Shown here: piece by piece, positions 45,252 through 54,948 of the stretch
How the letters are laid out: each line of letters opens with the position of its first letter
Position numbering within the stretch: position 1 is the first letter of the stretch
From: Legionella birminghamensis
Lineage (GTDB): Bacteria; Pseudomonadota; Gammaproteobacteria; Legionellales; Legionellaceae
DNA length: 64,000 bases
Reading direction: 5' to 3'
Assembly (NCBI RefSeq): GCF_900452515.1
Contig: NZ_UGNW01000001.1
Coordinates: forward strand, 1,240,001-1,304,000
Made by a program: the position numbers and the translations under genes
The notes under the pieces: model-generated
What the model saw: only the letters and a program-made list of their open reading frames with translations
What the model was told of the DNA's origin: nothing
Databases searched by the model: none

Positions 45252-46652
45252 ATGCTTGGTAATGAGACTGTGTTTGTGATTGATGAAGATGAGATACGTC
45301 GAGACAAACTCAGGGTCATTCTTGATTTTATTGGCAGGCCTTGTTCTGTTCTTGATTTTGAGACTTTCGTTCAAATAAAGAATCTGCAAGGGCAAATTGC
45401 AATAGTTGGTGTTCAGTCACAGAATCGGCTGGAAGATGCACTCAATCAACTGGCCGCGAGAGAGCCGCTGGTGCCGGTCATCTTGATAGATCCACCCGTT
45501 TCCCAGACCATTTCAAAAATTCGTAACGTAATTGCCGCGCTTGAGTTTCCATTCACGTACCATCAGATTCTTGAGTCCCTGCACAAATGCCAGATTGTTC
45601 TTGAACGTCAGCATACGAAACGGGAAGATGGCAATCAACCCATGTTATTCCGAAGTCTGGTGGGGAATAGTGAATCTATCCGGCAGGTACGCAAGCTCAT
45701 TGCTCAGGTTGCCAACAGCGAAGCGAATGTTCTCATTCTCGGTGAATCGGGAACCGGCAAAGAGGTCGTTGCACGAAATATCCACGCGCTTTCCGAGCGA
45801 GCTGGAAAACCCTTTATTCCCATAAATTGCGGAGCAATTCCCGCTGAATTATTGGAAAGTGAATTATTTGGTCATGAGAAAGGCGCATTCACCGGGGCAA
45901 TTACCTCCCGACAGGGACGCTTTGAACTGGCAAATGGAGGGACCTTATTTCTGGATGAGATTGGCGATATGCCTCTGGCTATGCAGGTCAAGCTTTTGAG
46001 AGTATTGCAGGAGCGGTGTTTTGAGCGGGTAGGCAGCAATAAAAGTATCGATGTCGATGTACGCATCCTTGCTGCAACACATCGTAATCTGGAGCAGGCG
46101 ATAAAAGAAGGGAAGTTTCGCGAGGATTTATTTTACCGTCTGAATGTTTTTCCTATTGATGTGCCGCCATTGCATGCGCGAAAAGATGACTTGCCTTTGC
46201 TAATCAACGAGCTTGTCGCCAGAATTGAAGGGGAGGGTAAACCCGGGGTGCGCTTATTACCCTCTGCTCTGGAAGTATTAGAGCATTATCAGTGGCCGGG
46301 TAATGTCCGAGAACTGGCCAATTTAATTGAACGTTTAAGTATATTATATCCTAATGGAATCGTAGATATTGCGGATTTGCCAAGCCGATTTAAAGCAGGC
46401 ACCCGCTCCCCGGGGATAATTGGATCTGAACGAGAAACGCTTCTGAATATTATGGGCCAGGAGCAGGGCGCCGATGGGATTGATTTGAAGGAGCATCTGG
46501 AGAAAACAGAAGTTGCTTTGATAAGCCAGGCATTAAACGAGTCCGATTGGGTTGTCGCCCATGCTGCAAATTATTTGAATATGCGGCGCACCACATTGGT
46601 GGAAAAAATGAGAAAATACGGGTTGACCAGGCCAGAAAGACTACAGTCTTAG
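45252..46652 (+). CDS. fleQ: Sigma-54-dependent flagellar master regulator FleQ
   Basis: A 466-residue enhancer-binding protein. The N-terminal receiver-like domain (1-125) is of the FleQ type. The AAA+ domain has Walker A GESGTGKE at 164-171, the sigma-54 loop GAFTGA at 211-216 and Walker B-like [13 protein letters not shown]. The C-terminal helix-turn-helix is [19 protein letters not shown]. FleQ drives early flagellar genes with sigma-54. Monocistronic; AAGGATAAGAG precedes ATG. The flagellar genes it would control are outside the window except the fragment at 2-682. Confidence 0.9.
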   Translation: MLGNETVFVIDEDEIRRDKLRVILDFIGRPCSVLDFETFVQIKNLQGQIAIVGVQSQNRLEDALNQLAAREPLVPVILIDPPVSQTISKIRNVIAALEFPFTYHQILESLHKCQIVLERQHTKREDGNQPMLFRSLVGNSESIRQVRKLIAQVANSEANVLILGESGTGKEVVARNIHALSERAGKPFIPINCGAIPAELLESELFGHEKGAFTGAITSRQGRFELANGGTLFLDEIGDMPLAMQVKLLRVLQERCFERVGSNKSIDVDVRILAATHRNLEQAIKEGKFREDLFYRLNVFPIDVPPLHARKDDLPLLINELVARIEGEGKPGVRLLPSALEVLEHYQWPGNVRELANLIERLSILYPNGIVDIADLPSRFKAGTRSPGIIGSERETLLNIMGQEQGADGIDLKEHLEKTEVALISQALNESDWVVAHAANYLNMRRTTLVEKMRKYGLTRPERLQS

Positions 46653-46725
46653 TGGAGCTCCGCGGCGGAAATTCCCCTCATATCCCCGCGGCGAGGTGTA
46701 TAGCTGCAAGAGAATTAAAAGCTAT

Positions 46726-46893
46726 CGAATCCCCGCGGCATCGACCGCGGGGCCCACACGAAGCCAATTTAATGTTAAGCACACTTGTTTATGACGACCT
46801 GTTAAACCCTATTTTTTGGCAACATTGAAACTTGTCTGAGGACCATACTAATCCAACAGGCATGGGCCCCGCGGTCGATGCCGCGGGGATTCG
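46726..46893. repeat. Composite GC-rich repeat element, copy 4 (single units, core inverted)
   Basis: A 168-bp element: CGAATCCCCGCGGCATCGAC closing to the hairpin CCCCGCGG-N6-CCGCGGGG, then the AT-rich core in the orientation opposite to copy 2, and the closing hairpin ending in ATTCG at 46893. No tandem expansion. Degenerate SacII-type palindromes flank it at 46655-46695. Confidence 0.8.
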
Positions 46894-46910
46894 GATGGGG
46901 AAAACATTTG

Positions 46911-46966
46911 TGAGTCTTCTGGATCCCTCGCACAAGCCGAGGGAGGTAGACGCTAGATCAGAGTAT
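46911..46966. mobile_element. Internal fragment of the MITE-like element
   Basis: TGGATCCCTCGCACAAGCCG and flanking bases follow the same order as 8275-8330 inside the element at 8207 (GAGT...CTGGATCCCTCG-N5-CCGAGGG...AGAGTAT), but no terminal repeats are present, so it is a truncated copy. The remaining gap to 47056 holds further CCGCGG palindromes and no gene. Confidence 0.55.
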
Positions 46967-47056
46967 TAGCCGCGGAGAAACGAGTAGCTCCACCGCGGAG
47001 ATTCAATTAAAAGGGAATTATATAGAGAAAGAGTGTTTAACCAAATCTGAAGGAGA

Positions 47057-47308
47057 TCAGCTTTTTTTGTCTGCTGATTGCTCATCTGCTGGCGCTTTTT
47101 CAGTTTTTTTGGCAACCACTTCTGTTTCAGTTTTTGAGCTTACGATTTCCGTTTCTTCAGTTTTTCGGGCTTCCTCAGCAGCTTCTTCACGGTGTTTTTT
47201 GTATTCGTCAACAATTTCGCCTACACTGTTTTTTACATCCTTAAACAGTTTGCTTGCGAAAGAGGTGATTTCTTGCAAGTTAGGAAGCTTGGATTTAAAA
47301 TCAGACAT
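47057..47308 (-). CDS. Small charged coiled-coil-like protein
   Basis: An 83-residue protein. After MSDFKSKLPNLQEITSFASK it has an amphipathic helix, and then an almost pure Glu/Lys/Ala/Thr tail rich in EE and KK pairs, likely helical or disordered. ATG 47308 is chosen over 47320 because GGAG sits 6 bases upstream. No signal peptide. It is 78 bp from sohB on the same strand. I do not recognise it; small acidic/basic helical proteins of this kind occur in stress responses. Confidence 0.55.
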   Translation of the reverse strand: MSDFKSKLPNLQEITSFASKLFKDVKNSVGEIVDEYKKHREEAAEEARKTEETEIVSSKTETEVVAKKTEKAPADEQSADKKS

Positions 47309-47385
47309 CGCATTCTCCACTCGTCTTTAACTATCTGTTAATTTAATTATATCTAATTTAATAAATTTCGCGAGAAATTACATTA

Positions 47386-48330
47386 TTATGCCCAGGGATG
47401 CAAGATTTTAGCGGCTGGTTTTAGCAGTTTGCCAACTACCGATTGTCGATGGTGGGTAACCACTTTAAACACATTAAACTGGTTTAATTTTTCAGTAATA
47501 ATCTCATCGCTGGTTTTCAATTCATCGACCAGCCTCAGATTTAAGGCGTCAAGGGCCAACCAGTGCTCGCCGGTTGATACCTGGTCAATATTGATTTGTC
47601 CGCGATTCTGTAATACAAACTCACGGAAAGCCTGGTGGATTTTTTCCAAATCTTCCTGGAATTTTTGTCTGCCTTTTTCTGTATTTTCCCCGAGTAACGT
47701 CAGTGTTCGTTTATATTCGCCAGCGGTGATTAGTTCTATGTCAATGTTATGTTTTTTAAGCCAGCGATGAAAATTCGGAATTTGAGATACCACGCCAATT
47801 GAGCCGACAATGGAAAAAGGTGCCGCAACGATTTTATCCGCTATGCAGGCCATCAGATATCCGCCGCTGGCTGCTACCTTATCAATACAAACCGTTAGGG
47901 GAATTTTCTGGTCTCGAATGCGAAGTAATTGAGAGGCAGCCAGACCATAGCCATTCACTGCGCCGCCGGGGCTTTCCAGTTGAAGCAATACTTCGTCTTT
48001 ATTGCCTGCAATCGATAAAACTGCCGTGATGCTGTCGCGTAACTGTTCAACCTCAGAGGCTTTAATGTCTCCATGAAATTGCAGAACGTACAATGATGGT
48101 TTCTCTGCAAGCGCGGATTTTTTTATTTTCTTTTTCTTCTCCGCTTTACCGGTGACTTTTTTCAGCATTAGTTGCCTGATTTCGTCATATTGCTTGTTGA
48201 GCGAAATAATCTCAAGCTTAGGTCTCGGTTTTTTACTAATTGCCACAATTCCAGCCATGGCAAGTAAAAAACTGATCACAATAGTAAGACTCTTCAAGAG
48301 AAACATCCCGTACTGGGCAAGAAATTCCAT
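47386..48330 (-). CDS. sohB: Signal peptide peptidase-like membrane protease SohB
   Basis: A family S49 protease (314 residues) with an N-terminal membrane anchor (about 10-32), a basic linker (KVTGKAEKKKKIKK), and the protease domain: LQLESPGGAVNGYGL, the nucleophile Ser in DKVAASGGYLMACIAD and the general-base Lys in TAGEYKRTLTLLGENTEKG. It acts on the periplasmic side of the inner membrane. ATG 48330 has GAGGG 6 bases upstream and replaces a TTG at 48342. It is divergent from the ccm operon. Confidence 0.92.
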   Translation of the reverse strand: MEFLAQYGMFLLKSLTIVISFLLAMAGIVAISKKPRPKLEIISLNKQYDEIRQLMLKKVTGKAEKKKKIKKSALAEKPSLYVLQFHGDIKASEVEQLRDSITAVLSIAGNKDEVLLQLESPGGAVNGYGLAASQLLRIRDQKIPLTVCIDKVAASGGYLMACIADKIVAAPFSIVGSIGVVSQIPNFHRWLKKHNIDIELITAGEYKRTLTLLGENTEKGRQKFQEDLEKIHQAFREFVLQNRGQINIDQVSTGEHWLALDALNLRLVDELKTSDEIITEKLNQFNVFKVVTHHRQSVVGKLLKPAAKILHPWA

Positions 48331-48443
48331 ATGGACCCTCAAAATTCAAATTGCATAAGATCCTTCATAATTAAGGATAAAGCAAGAAAATTTGTAAGTT
48401 ACGCACTCTGCGTTATAATGATCATTTTGTTATCAAATCCACT

Positions 48444-49043
48444 ATGCTCAGCGTCTCTGCATTAGGCTTCGAATACGAAGACCAGCAATTATTCGAAAAT
48501 GTCGATTTTTCACTTGCCCGCGGGCAATTATTGCATCTGCAAGGTGCAAACGGCTCAGGAAAGACGACTCTTTTACGTCTAATGGCTGGACTGATTCAGC
48601 CAGCCAAGGGCGATATTGTTTTTAACGGCCAATCCATCTTTGAGGATTTACCTTTCTATCATCGGCATATTTGCTATGTAGGACATAAATCTGGTCTTAG
48701 TCCTCTATTAACAGTCCGGGAAAATTGCCGTTATGATTTACATTGGCAGAGCCAGCATGATTTGTATGAAATCATTTCCCGCCTGGAGTTAATAGAAGTT
48801 GCTGACAAGCCTGTCTCACAGCTCTCAGCAGGGCAGAAACGGCGTGCAGGGCTTATCCGAATTTTAATGGCAAAAGCAGATCTATGGCTACTTGATGAGC
48901 CATTAACTGCTCTGGATGAGTTATCTATTGGTTGTCTGGCGAGTTGTTTGAACCAGCATTTGCAGCGGGGCGGCCTGGTGGTAATGACCTCTCATCAACA
49001 ACTACCTCAGCAATTAACCCCGAATGTGGAGTACTGTCTCTAA
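48444..49043 (+). CDS. ccmA: Heme exporter ATP-binding protein CcmA
   Basis: First gene of a nine-gene cytochrome c maturation operon (48444-54643). CcmA is the ATPase of the CcmABCD complex that releases holo-CcmE. Walker A is GANGSGKTTLLRLMAGL, the ABC signature LSAGQKRR and Walker B LWLLDEPLTALD; 199 residues. Its stop TAA overlaps the ccmB ATG (TAATG), so the two are translationally coupled. TTG-rich leader upstream likely holds the promoter. Confidence 0.97.
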   Translation: MLSVSALGFEYEDQQLFENVDFSLARGQLLHLQGANGSGKTTLLRLMAGLIQPAKGDIVFNGQSIFEDLPFYHRHICYVGHKSGLSPLLTVRENCRYDLHWQSQHDLYEIISRLELIEVADKPVSQLSAGQKRRAGLIRILMAKADLWLLDEPLTALDELSIGCLASCLNQHLQRGGLVVMTSHQQLPQQLTPNVEYCL

Positions 49044-49720
49044 TGTCTGCCTGGATAACATTTAAGAATCAGCTAATGCGCGAGTTGCTGATTTATTTAC
49101 GTCAGCCCCGGGTGGTACTGAATACCAGCCTCTTTTTTTTCATGATTGTTATTTTCTTTCCTCTTACAATTCCTCCCGTCAAAGAGGTGCTGCATCAGGT
49201 AGCTCCAGGCTTAATCTGGACGGCTATGCTGCTTTCCCTTTTATTGGCTTCAGAAAGAATATTTCAGCAGGATTATGAAGATGGCTTAATTGAGCAGTGG
49301 CTGATATCCGGTTTTTCACTCAATTTAATAATTTCTGCGAAGATGTTGGTTCATTGGCTGTTTTCAATTATTCCAATGCTTATATTCTGCCCTTTGCTGG
49401 CATTTCTGTTTAGCTTCAGTTATCAGGAAATGTGCTTGCTAGCGGTAAGCCTTATTCTGGGTACCCCGGCTATTCTAGCGCTTTGTGTCCTGGCTGCGGC
49501 GTTTAGTACCCGCTTGCAGCAGAAAGGCATTTTTATGGCTTTGGTTCTTTTGCCTTTAGTTGTTCCTGTCATGATTTTTGGCAGCGGCGCAAGCCTGGCT
49601 GTTCTTGAGGGTACCTCCGCCCCCGCTTATCTGGCAATACTCGCAGCCATTTCACTTTTAGCCATCAGTTTTTTACCTTTTGCTATTTCAGTGGTGATTC
49701 GGATTAGCCTTAGTGATTAA
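49043..49720 (+). CDS. ccmB: Heme exporter membrane subunit CcmB
   Basis: A 225-residue integral membrane protein with six segments, partner of CcmA. Typical features are MREL...RQPRVVLNTSLFFFMIVIFFPLT at the start, then ERIFQQDYEDGLIEQWL. The start ATG 49043 overlaps the ccmA TAA, so the longer upstream reading frame is discarded. The ABC membrane domain ends 44 bases before ccmC. Confidence 0.95.
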   Translation: MSAWITFKNQLMRELLIYLRQPRVVLNTSLFFFMIVIFFPLTIPPVKEVLHQVAPGLIWTAMLLSLLLASERIFQQDYEDGLIEQWLISGFSLNLIISAKMLVHWLFSIIPMLIFCPLLAFLFSFSYQEMCLLAVSLILGTPAILALCVLAAAFSTRLQQKGIFMALVLLPLVVPVMIFGSGASLAVLEGTSAPAYLAILAAISLLAISFLPFAISVVIRISLSD

Positions 49721-49763
49721 TGCGTGATAGAATTGAGAATTTTTTCTGATTGATAAATTCCCT

Positions 49764-50504
49764 ATGTGGAAATTTTTATATCAAATGGCGTCGCCGCAGC
49801 GCTTTTTTAATACAACTCAACCCTGGTTGCCCTGGTTGGGCGCGTTTGGCTGTGTCTTTCTAATTATGGGATTTATTTGGGGATTGGTATTTGCGCCAGC
49901 CGATTATCAGCAGGGCGATGCTTTTCGCATTATTTATATCCATGTTCCGGCTGCCTTCCTCTCCTTATCCCTGTATGCTTTTATGGCATTCCTTGCAGTG
50001 CTTTTACTGGTGTGGCGAATCAAGCTGGCAGGCATAATGTTAAGTGCTGCAGCCCAGACTGGTGCCAGCATGGCTTTGATTGCCCTGGTTACCGGCAGTA
50101 TCTGGGGAAAGCCAATGTGGGGTACCTGGTGGGTATGGGATGCCCGTTTAACTTCTGAACTTATATTATTAATTCTTTATATTGCTATCCTCGCTACAGG
50201 CGCAACGTTCCGAAATAAGGAACAGGCTGATCGCCTGGTTGCTGTTCTAACATTGGTAGGGGTGATTGATTTACCCATTATTCATTATTCTGTTTACTGG
50301 TGGAATACACTCCATCAAGGCGCGACACTGTCTTTGCTTGCAAAACCGAAAATTGCATTGCCAATGCTTTATCCCTTGTTATTTACCCTCGCAGGATTTT
50401 CCTTCTTTTGTTTGTGGGTGATGTTACACAAGGCGAGTAACGAGCTGTTGATACGTGAAAAAAGACAGCAGTGGGTAAGAAAACTCCTGGAAGGAAATGT
50501 ATGA
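49764..50504 (+). CDS. ccmC: Heme ligand-binding subunit CcmC
   Basis: A 246-residue membrane protein with six segments that presents heme to CcmE. The heme-handling tryptophan-rich motif is WGTWWVWDARLTSELIL, with conserved periplasmic His residues in IYIHVPAAFLSL and IIHYSVYWWNTLHQG. Its stop overlaps the ccmD ATG (ATGA). Confidence 0.96.
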   Translation: MWKFLYQMASPQRFFNTTQPWLPWLGAFGCVFLIMGFIWGLVFAPADYQQGDAFRIIYIHVPAAFLSLSLYAFMAFLAVLLLVWRIKLAGIMLSAAAQTGASMALIALVTGSIWGKPMWGTWWVWDARLTSELILLILYIAILATGATFRNKEQADRLVAVLTLVGVIDLPIIHYSVYWWNTLHQGATLSLLAKPKIALPMLYPLLFTLAGFSFFCLWVMLHKASNELLIREKRQQWVRKLLEGNV

Positions 50505-50671
50505 TTGACGAATTTTTAAACTGGTTTTCCATGGGAGGATACTCCATTTACATCTGGCCTGCCTATGGCCTGGTCTGTGTGTTATTGGTTATGAACTTGC
50601 TGGGCATTAAATGGCAACGCCGGCAGACGAGGAGAAAGCTGCAGCGTTGGTTAAAGAGAAACCAGTCATGA
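50501..50671 (+). CDS. ccmD: CcmD, small membrane subunit of the heme-export complex
   Basis: A 56-residue protein with one membrane segment ([20 protein letters not shown], about residues 13-32) and a basic C-terminal tail. ATG 50501 overlaps the ccmC stop and replaces an upstream in-frame start. It is needed to release holo-CcmE from CcmABC. Its stop overlaps the ccmE ATG. Confidence 0.9.
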   Translation: MIDEFLNWFSMGGYSIYIWPAYGLVCVLLVMNLLGIKWQRRQTRRKLQRWLKRNQS

Positions 50672-51105
50672 ATCCTGTGCGCCGCAAAAAACTGACCCGG
50701 CTAATGTTTATCCTTTTAATTCTGGGGATAGTAACTGCTCTGGTCATGTATGCGTTGAGGCAGAATATCAGCCTGTTTTATACACCAAGCCAGGTGGTTT
50801 CCGGAGAAGCGCCGCACCAGCAGGTCATACGGCTTGGCGGCATGGTTGCCGGAGGAAGTATTGTGCGCTCGTCAGAGGATCTTTCTGTCCAATTTGAGCT
50901 TACCGATTTTAATCAGAAGGTAATCGTTCACTACAAAGGTATCTTACCCGACTTATTTCGGGAAAATCAGGGAATTGTAACCAAAGGTTTCTTGCTGGAT
51001 GACGGTCAGTTTAAGGCAACTGAAGTATTGGCTAAGCACGATGCCAACTATATGCCCCCTGAAGTCAAAGCCGGTTTGGCCAAAACAAAGAGAAGTATAA
51101 GTTAA
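50668..51105 (+). CDS. ccmE: Cytochrome c maturation heme chaperone CcmE
   Basis: A 145-residue chaperone that carries heme bound to one His. It has a single N-terminal membrane anchor (about 12-31), an OB-fold body ([20 protein letters not shown]) and the attachment site His124 in [13 protein letters not shown], equivalent to His130 in E. coli. ATG 50668 sits inside the ccmD stop (ATGA), replacing the longer frame from 50611. It is coupled to ccmF by a TAATG overlap. Confidence 0.96.
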   Translation: MNPVRRKKLTRLMFILLILGIVTALVMYALRQNISLFYTPSQVVSGEAPHQQVIRLGGMVAGGSIVRSSEDLSVQFELTDFNQKVIVHYKGILPDLFRENQGIVTKGFLLDDGQFKATEVLAKHDANYMPPEVKAGLAKTKRSIS

Positions 51106-53060
51106 TGATTGCTGAAATTGGTTTGTTCTGTCTCATTATGGCTCTATTATTTGCAGTTCTTTTGGCAGTCGTGCCCACGCTAGGATTACTCAGGCATCAT
51201 TCTGTCCTGATTAAAAGCGCAAATTATTATGTGTTTGGTTTATTCAGCTTCATCGCCCTAGCTTATCTATGTTTAACCGTCTGCTTTTTAAATGATGATT
51301 TTTCAGTCAGTTATGTGCTTACAAATTCCAGCATCTCCTTGCCCTGGTTTTATAAGCTTTGTGCGGTATGGGGCGGCCATGAGGGATCAATGCTCCTTTG
51401 GGTGGCTATCCTGAGTTTCTGGGCTTTGGCAGTCAGCCTGGCCAGTAATTCACTGGAGGAAAGGTTTCGGGTTCGTGTTTTAGTTGTACTTGCATTGCTA
51501 TGTATCGGCTTCTTGCTGTTTCTGTTGTTAACCTCCAATCCATTTTTGCGTCAATTCCAGATGCTGAATACGGAAGGGCGTGATTTGAACCCACTGTTAC
51601 AGGATCCAGGCTTTCTATTCCATCCGCCCATGCTCTATATGGGCTATGTCGGATTTTCTGTCGCTTTTGCCTTCGCTATTGCAGCCTTATGGGCGGGGGA
51701 GTTTGAAGCAGGCTGGGCTAAATGGGCAAGACCCTGGACCCTTGCTGCATGGTGTTGTTTAACCGCGGGAATCACCTTGGGGAGCTGGTGGGCATACCGT
51801 GAATTAGGCTGGGGCGGCTGGTGGTTCTGGGATCCGGTTGAAAATGCCTCCTTCATGCCCTGGCTGGTTGGGACTGCTTTATTACACTCCCTAGCGGTCA
51901 GCGAACAGCGAAAACAATTTATAGCCTGGACTTTACTGCTGGCAATAACCGCCTTTTCGTTAAGCCTGATAGGGACATTTTTAGTTCGCTCCGGGGTACT
52001 AACTTCCGTACATGCTTTTGCGGTAGATCCGCAAAGAGGGTTATTTATCCTCGGTTTTTTACTGCTTGTCATTGGTGGTTCCCTTCTGCTTTTTAGCCTG
52101 CGGGCCAGCAATTTGCAAAGACAGGGGAATCCCGGAATTTTTTCGCGCGAAAGTGCCTTGTTACTCAATAATGTTTTTTTAGCGGTGGCCATGCTGACTG
52201 TTTTAATGGGAACTGTTTATCCCTTATTGGTTGATGGGTTGGGCTTGGGCAAATTATCGGTGGGCGCTCCGTATTTTAATGCTGTTTTTGTACCGCTGAT
52301 GATTCCTCTTTTAATGATTATGGGCTTAGGCATTCATTTGCGCTGGCACCAGGATCCTGTCCGGCGAACTGTAAAAAAGCTCTTGCCGGTTATGATAACC
52401 AGTGTGTTTTTGCCTTTTGTACTGCTGTTATGGTTTGCCCCTGAAGTCAATGCATATTGTTTGCTAGGATTAAGCCTGGCGTTCTGGATTATTTTAAGCA
52501 CCTTGTTTTTAGTCGGTTTACGAGTGAAACAGAAGCGTTTTTCTGCATTGAATCGGGCTTTCATCGGTATGATTGCAGCCCATCTGGGAGTGGCGGCAAC
52601 GGTAATTGGTATTGCGGTTTCCACAAATTATGGTATTCAGGATGATATGCGCATGGCGCCGGGCAGCAAAATATCACTGGCTGGTTACGACATTCAGTTT
52701 ATCCGCGAATCCTCTTTAAACGGACCAAATTATCATGGTACGCGCGCAGAATTTGAAATCAAATCAAAGGGCCAGACAAAAACAATTTATCCTGAAAAGC
52801 GTATCTATAACGTGGGTAAAATGGCCATGACCGAATCCGCCATTGATGTCAGTGTGTTTCGTGATATTTATGTAGCATTAGGCGAACCTCTGGGTGATAC
52901 AGCCTGGTCAGTGCGGCTATATTTCAAACCCTTTGTGCGCTGGATCTGGGGCGGTGGGTTTCTTATTTTGACGGGGGGGCTTTTAGCCTTATCTGATCGG
53001 CGCTATTTTCAGATGAAAAAATCACCGGCAACCCAACTTAATCAAGAGATTAGCGTATGA
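51105..53060 (+). CDS. ccmF: Heme lyase core CcmF
   Basis: A 651-residue multi-spanning protein that, with CcmH/CcmI, ligates heme to apocytochrome. The tryptophan-rich WGGWWFWDPVENASFMPW is the heme-binding WWD motif; MYMGYVGFSVAFAFAIAALW and the large periplasmic domain near the end are also standard. ATG 51105 overlaps the ccmE stop. Its last bases overlap ccmG. Confidence 0.96.
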   Translation: MIAEIGLFCLIMALLFAVLLAVVPTLGLLRHHSVLIKSANYYVFGLFSFIALAYLCLTVCFLNDDFSVSYVLTNSSISLPWFYKLCAVWGGHEGSMLLWVAILSFWALAVSLASNSLEERFRVRVLVVLALLCIGFLLFLLLTSNPFLRQFQMLNTEGRDLNPLLQDPGFLFHPPMLYMGYVGFSVAFAFAIAALWAGEFEAGWAKWARPWTLAAWCCLTAGITLGSWWAYRELGWGGWWFWDPVENASFMPWLVGTALLHSLAVSEQRKQFIAWTLLLAITAFSLSLIGTFLVRSGVLTSVHAFAVDPQRGLFILGFLLLVIGGSLLLFSLRASNLQRQGNPGIFSRESALLLNNVFLAVAMLTVLMGTVYPLLVDGLGLGKLSVGAPYFNAVFVPLMIPLLMIMGLGIHLRWHQDPVRRTVKKLLPVMITSVFLPFVLLLWFAPEVNAYCLLGLSLAFWIILSTLFLVGLRVKQKRFSALNRAFIGMIAAHLGVAATVIGIAVSTNYGIQDDMRMAPGSKISLAGYDIQFIRESSLNGPNYHGTRAEFEIKSKGQTKTIYPEKRIYNVGKMAMTESAIDVSVFRDIYVALGEPLGDTAWSVRLYFKPFVRWIWGGGFLILTGGLLALSDRRYFQMKKSPATQLNQEISV

Positions 53061-53593
53061 GAAAAGCATTGCTTCGCAGCATTCCCTTAATATTGTTTAT
53101 CGCTTTAGCGGGTTTTTTATGGAAGGGTTTATCCCTTGATCCCCAGAAGCTTCCTTCCGCACGTATTGGGCAAGCCTTAAGTGCATTTAACCTCCCGGAT
53201 CTGCAACAGGATGAGCGATCTTTTTCGCCTGAACTGTTCAGGGGCCAGATTGCCATTTTAAATGTTTGGGCCAGTTGGTGCGAAGCTTGTACCATTGAAC
53301 AGGTTTTCCTGATGGACCTTGCCGCGCAGGGCGTCAAAATTTATGGACTCAATTACAAGGATAATCCCAAAGACGCACGGAATTGGTTACATGAATGGGG
53401 AAATCCTTATACAGCGATTGGTGAGGATCTGAATGGCAAGGTCGCTATGGAGTTAGGGGTTTATGGGACACCGGAGACCTTTCTAATTGACCAGCAGGGT
53501 ATTATTCGTTTCAGACATGTAGGAATACTTGACCAGCAAAGCTGGGCAACGGAGTTTCTACCCCGCATGGAAAAGCTGGAGAAAAGGGGATGA
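53057..53593 (+). CDS. ccmG: Thiol-disulphide oxidoreductase CcmG (DsbE)
   Basis: A 178-residue membrane-tethered thioredoxin-like protein with an N-terminal anchor (about 5-24) that keeps apocytochrome cysteines reduced. The active site is WCEAC, Cys75 and Cys78; GTPETFLIDQQG follows with the cis-Pro region. Starts 4 bases inside ccmF (ATGA) and overlaps ccmH. Confidence 0.95.
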   Translation: MRKALLRSIPLILFIALAGFLWKGLSLDPQKLPSARIGQALSAFNLPDLQQDERSFSPELFRGQIAILNVWASWCEACTIEQVFLMDLAAQGVKIYGLNYKDNPKDARNWLHEWGNPYTAIGEDLNGKVAMELGVYGTPETFLIDQQGIIRFRHVGILDQQSWATEFLPRMEKLEKRG

Positions 53594-53985
53594 TTAAAAT
53601 CATTATCGCTGCCGTTCTCACTATGTTTATGGTGCATATAGCAATTGCGAATTCAATGTATCCTCTGGAAACAGCAAGACAGGATGCGCAGTTCAACCAC
53701 TTATTGAAGGAACTGCGTTGCCTCGTATGTCAGAATCAGGATCTGGCGGATTCGAATGCCGGTTTGGCGAAGGATTTGCGGGATCAAGTCTATGCAATGG
53801 TGAAAGAGGGCAAAAGCGATAGTGAAATTATCAACTTTCTAACCGACCGATACGGGGATTTTATACTGTTTAATCCGCCCATGAAGTCAATTACTTTGGT
53901 GCTGTGGTTTGGCCCTTTATTATTTTTGCTGATAGGGTTTTTTATATTCTGGCGCACTTGTCTGAGGCGGACTGTAAATGAGTGA
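53590..53985 (+). CDS. ccmH: Cytochrome c maturation protein CcmH
   Basis: A 131-residue protein: signal peptide, then the redox pair LRCLVCQNQDLADS (Cys44, Cys47), a helical hairpin and a C-terminal membrane segment (TLVLWFGPLLFLLIGFFIF). It handles the apocytochrome CXXCH motif. It overlaps ccmG and ccmI. Confidence 0.95.
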   Translation: MIKIIIAAVLTMFMVHIAIANSMYPLETARQDAQFNHLLKELRCLVCQNQDLADSNAGLAKDLRDQVYAMVKEGKSDSEIINFLTDRYGDFILFNPPMKSITLVLWFGPLLFLLIGFFIFWRTCLRRTVNE

Positions 53986-54643
53986 ATGGTTGTTGGTTTC
54001 TTATCTTGGGCTGATACTGTTGCTGGCGATATTAGTGATGGTTTATCCGCTTCGGCAATTTAAAAAAACTATGCTGATTCTTAGTCCTATGGTCATGACA
54101 GCTGTTGTTTTAGCCTATTGGGAGTGGGGGAGCTGGTTTGAATGGCAGCAATTTGTCAGCCAGGAACGTAATCAACAGCAAATTAAGCAGGTGTTAGCCA
54201 CCATTAAAAGCCCTGACGAACTAATCGATAAATTAAAAGCACGCCTGGACGATAGTCCTTCCAGTGCCCGCGGCTGGTATTTATTGGGGAGATTATATGC
54301 CAGTCAAAATCGCTGGCCCGAAGCGAATAAAGCATTCAGCAAGGCCTATCAGTTTCAGCCAAAGGATGAACAAACGATGGTCAATTTTGCAGAAAGCCAG
54401 CTGCAGTTAAACGGCGGAAAATTTAACAATTCAATTAGGGCACTTTGCAGCAATTTATTACAAGCAAACCCTCAGCAACCGGATGCGCTGGCAATGTTGG
54501 CAATCGATGCTTATCAAAGCCAGAATTTTCAAGAAGCTATAACTTACTGGCAACGTCTCCTGGCGCTTGTTCCTCCCAAATCCAGGGATGCATTGATGAT
54601 CCGCAAGGCGATAAGTAAAGCAGCTTCGCAGGATAGCAGGTAA
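53978..54643 (+). CDS. ccmI: CcmI-type TPR protein of cytochrome c maturation
   Basis: A 221-residue protein with two N-terminal membrane segments and a periplasmic TPR region (ARGWYLLGRLYASQNRWPEAN, then AFSKAYQFQPKDEQT) that binds apocytochrome. In two-gene systems it corresponds to the C-terminal half of E. coli CcmH. Last gene of the ccm operon; the repeat at 54674 follows within 30 bases. Confidence 0.88.
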   Translation: MSEWLLVSYLGLILLLAILVMVYPLRQFKKTMLILSPMVMTAVVLAYWEWGSWFEWQQFVSQERNQQQIKQVLATIKSPDELIDKLKARLDDSPSSARGWYLLGRLYASQNRWPEANKAFSKAYQFQPKDEQTMVNFAESQLQLNGGKFNNSIRALCSNLLQANPQQPDALAMLAIDAYQSQNFQEAITYWQRLLALVPPKSRDALMIRKAISKAASQDSR

Positions 54644-54673
54644 AAGGGGGCTCGAATCCACGGAAAAGCTAAC

Positions 54674-54886
54674 CGAATCCCCGCGGCCGAAGCCACCCAA
54701 ATCCCCGCGGTCGAAGCCACCCGAATCCCCGCGGCTTCGACCGCGGGGCCCACACGAAGCCAATTTAATGTTAGGAACACTTATTTATGACTACCTGTTA
54801 AACCCTATTTTTTGGCAACATTGAAAGTTGTGAGGACCATACTATTTCAACCGGTATGGGCCCCGCGGTCGGAGCCGCGGGGATTG
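54674..54886. repeat. Composite GC-rich repeat element, copy 5 (24-bp units, core inverted)
   Basis: Two 24-bp units (54674-54697 and 54698-54721) of the form CGAATCCCCGCGGCCGAAG plus tail, a third that closes into the hairpin, the AT-rich core in the same orientation as copy 4, and the closing hairpin ending in GATTG at 54886. It occupies most of the gap 54644-54948, where no gene is seen. Confidence 0.8.
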
Positions 54887-54948
54887 ACAATTAAGCGCTG
54901 ATACTGTCACAGTAATTTCCAGATCATTAGACTACAGGGAGTTATCTA

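Noticed and set aside
46547-46828. 93-codon plus-strand ORF overlapping the fleQ end and repeat copy 4
   Set aside because: It reads through the fleQ coding end in another frame and then through repeat DNA; no start signal or protein-like features.
51644-52192. 182-codon minus-strand ORF inside ccmF
   Set aside because: It is the antisense of a conserved membrane protein gene and has the composition expected from that.
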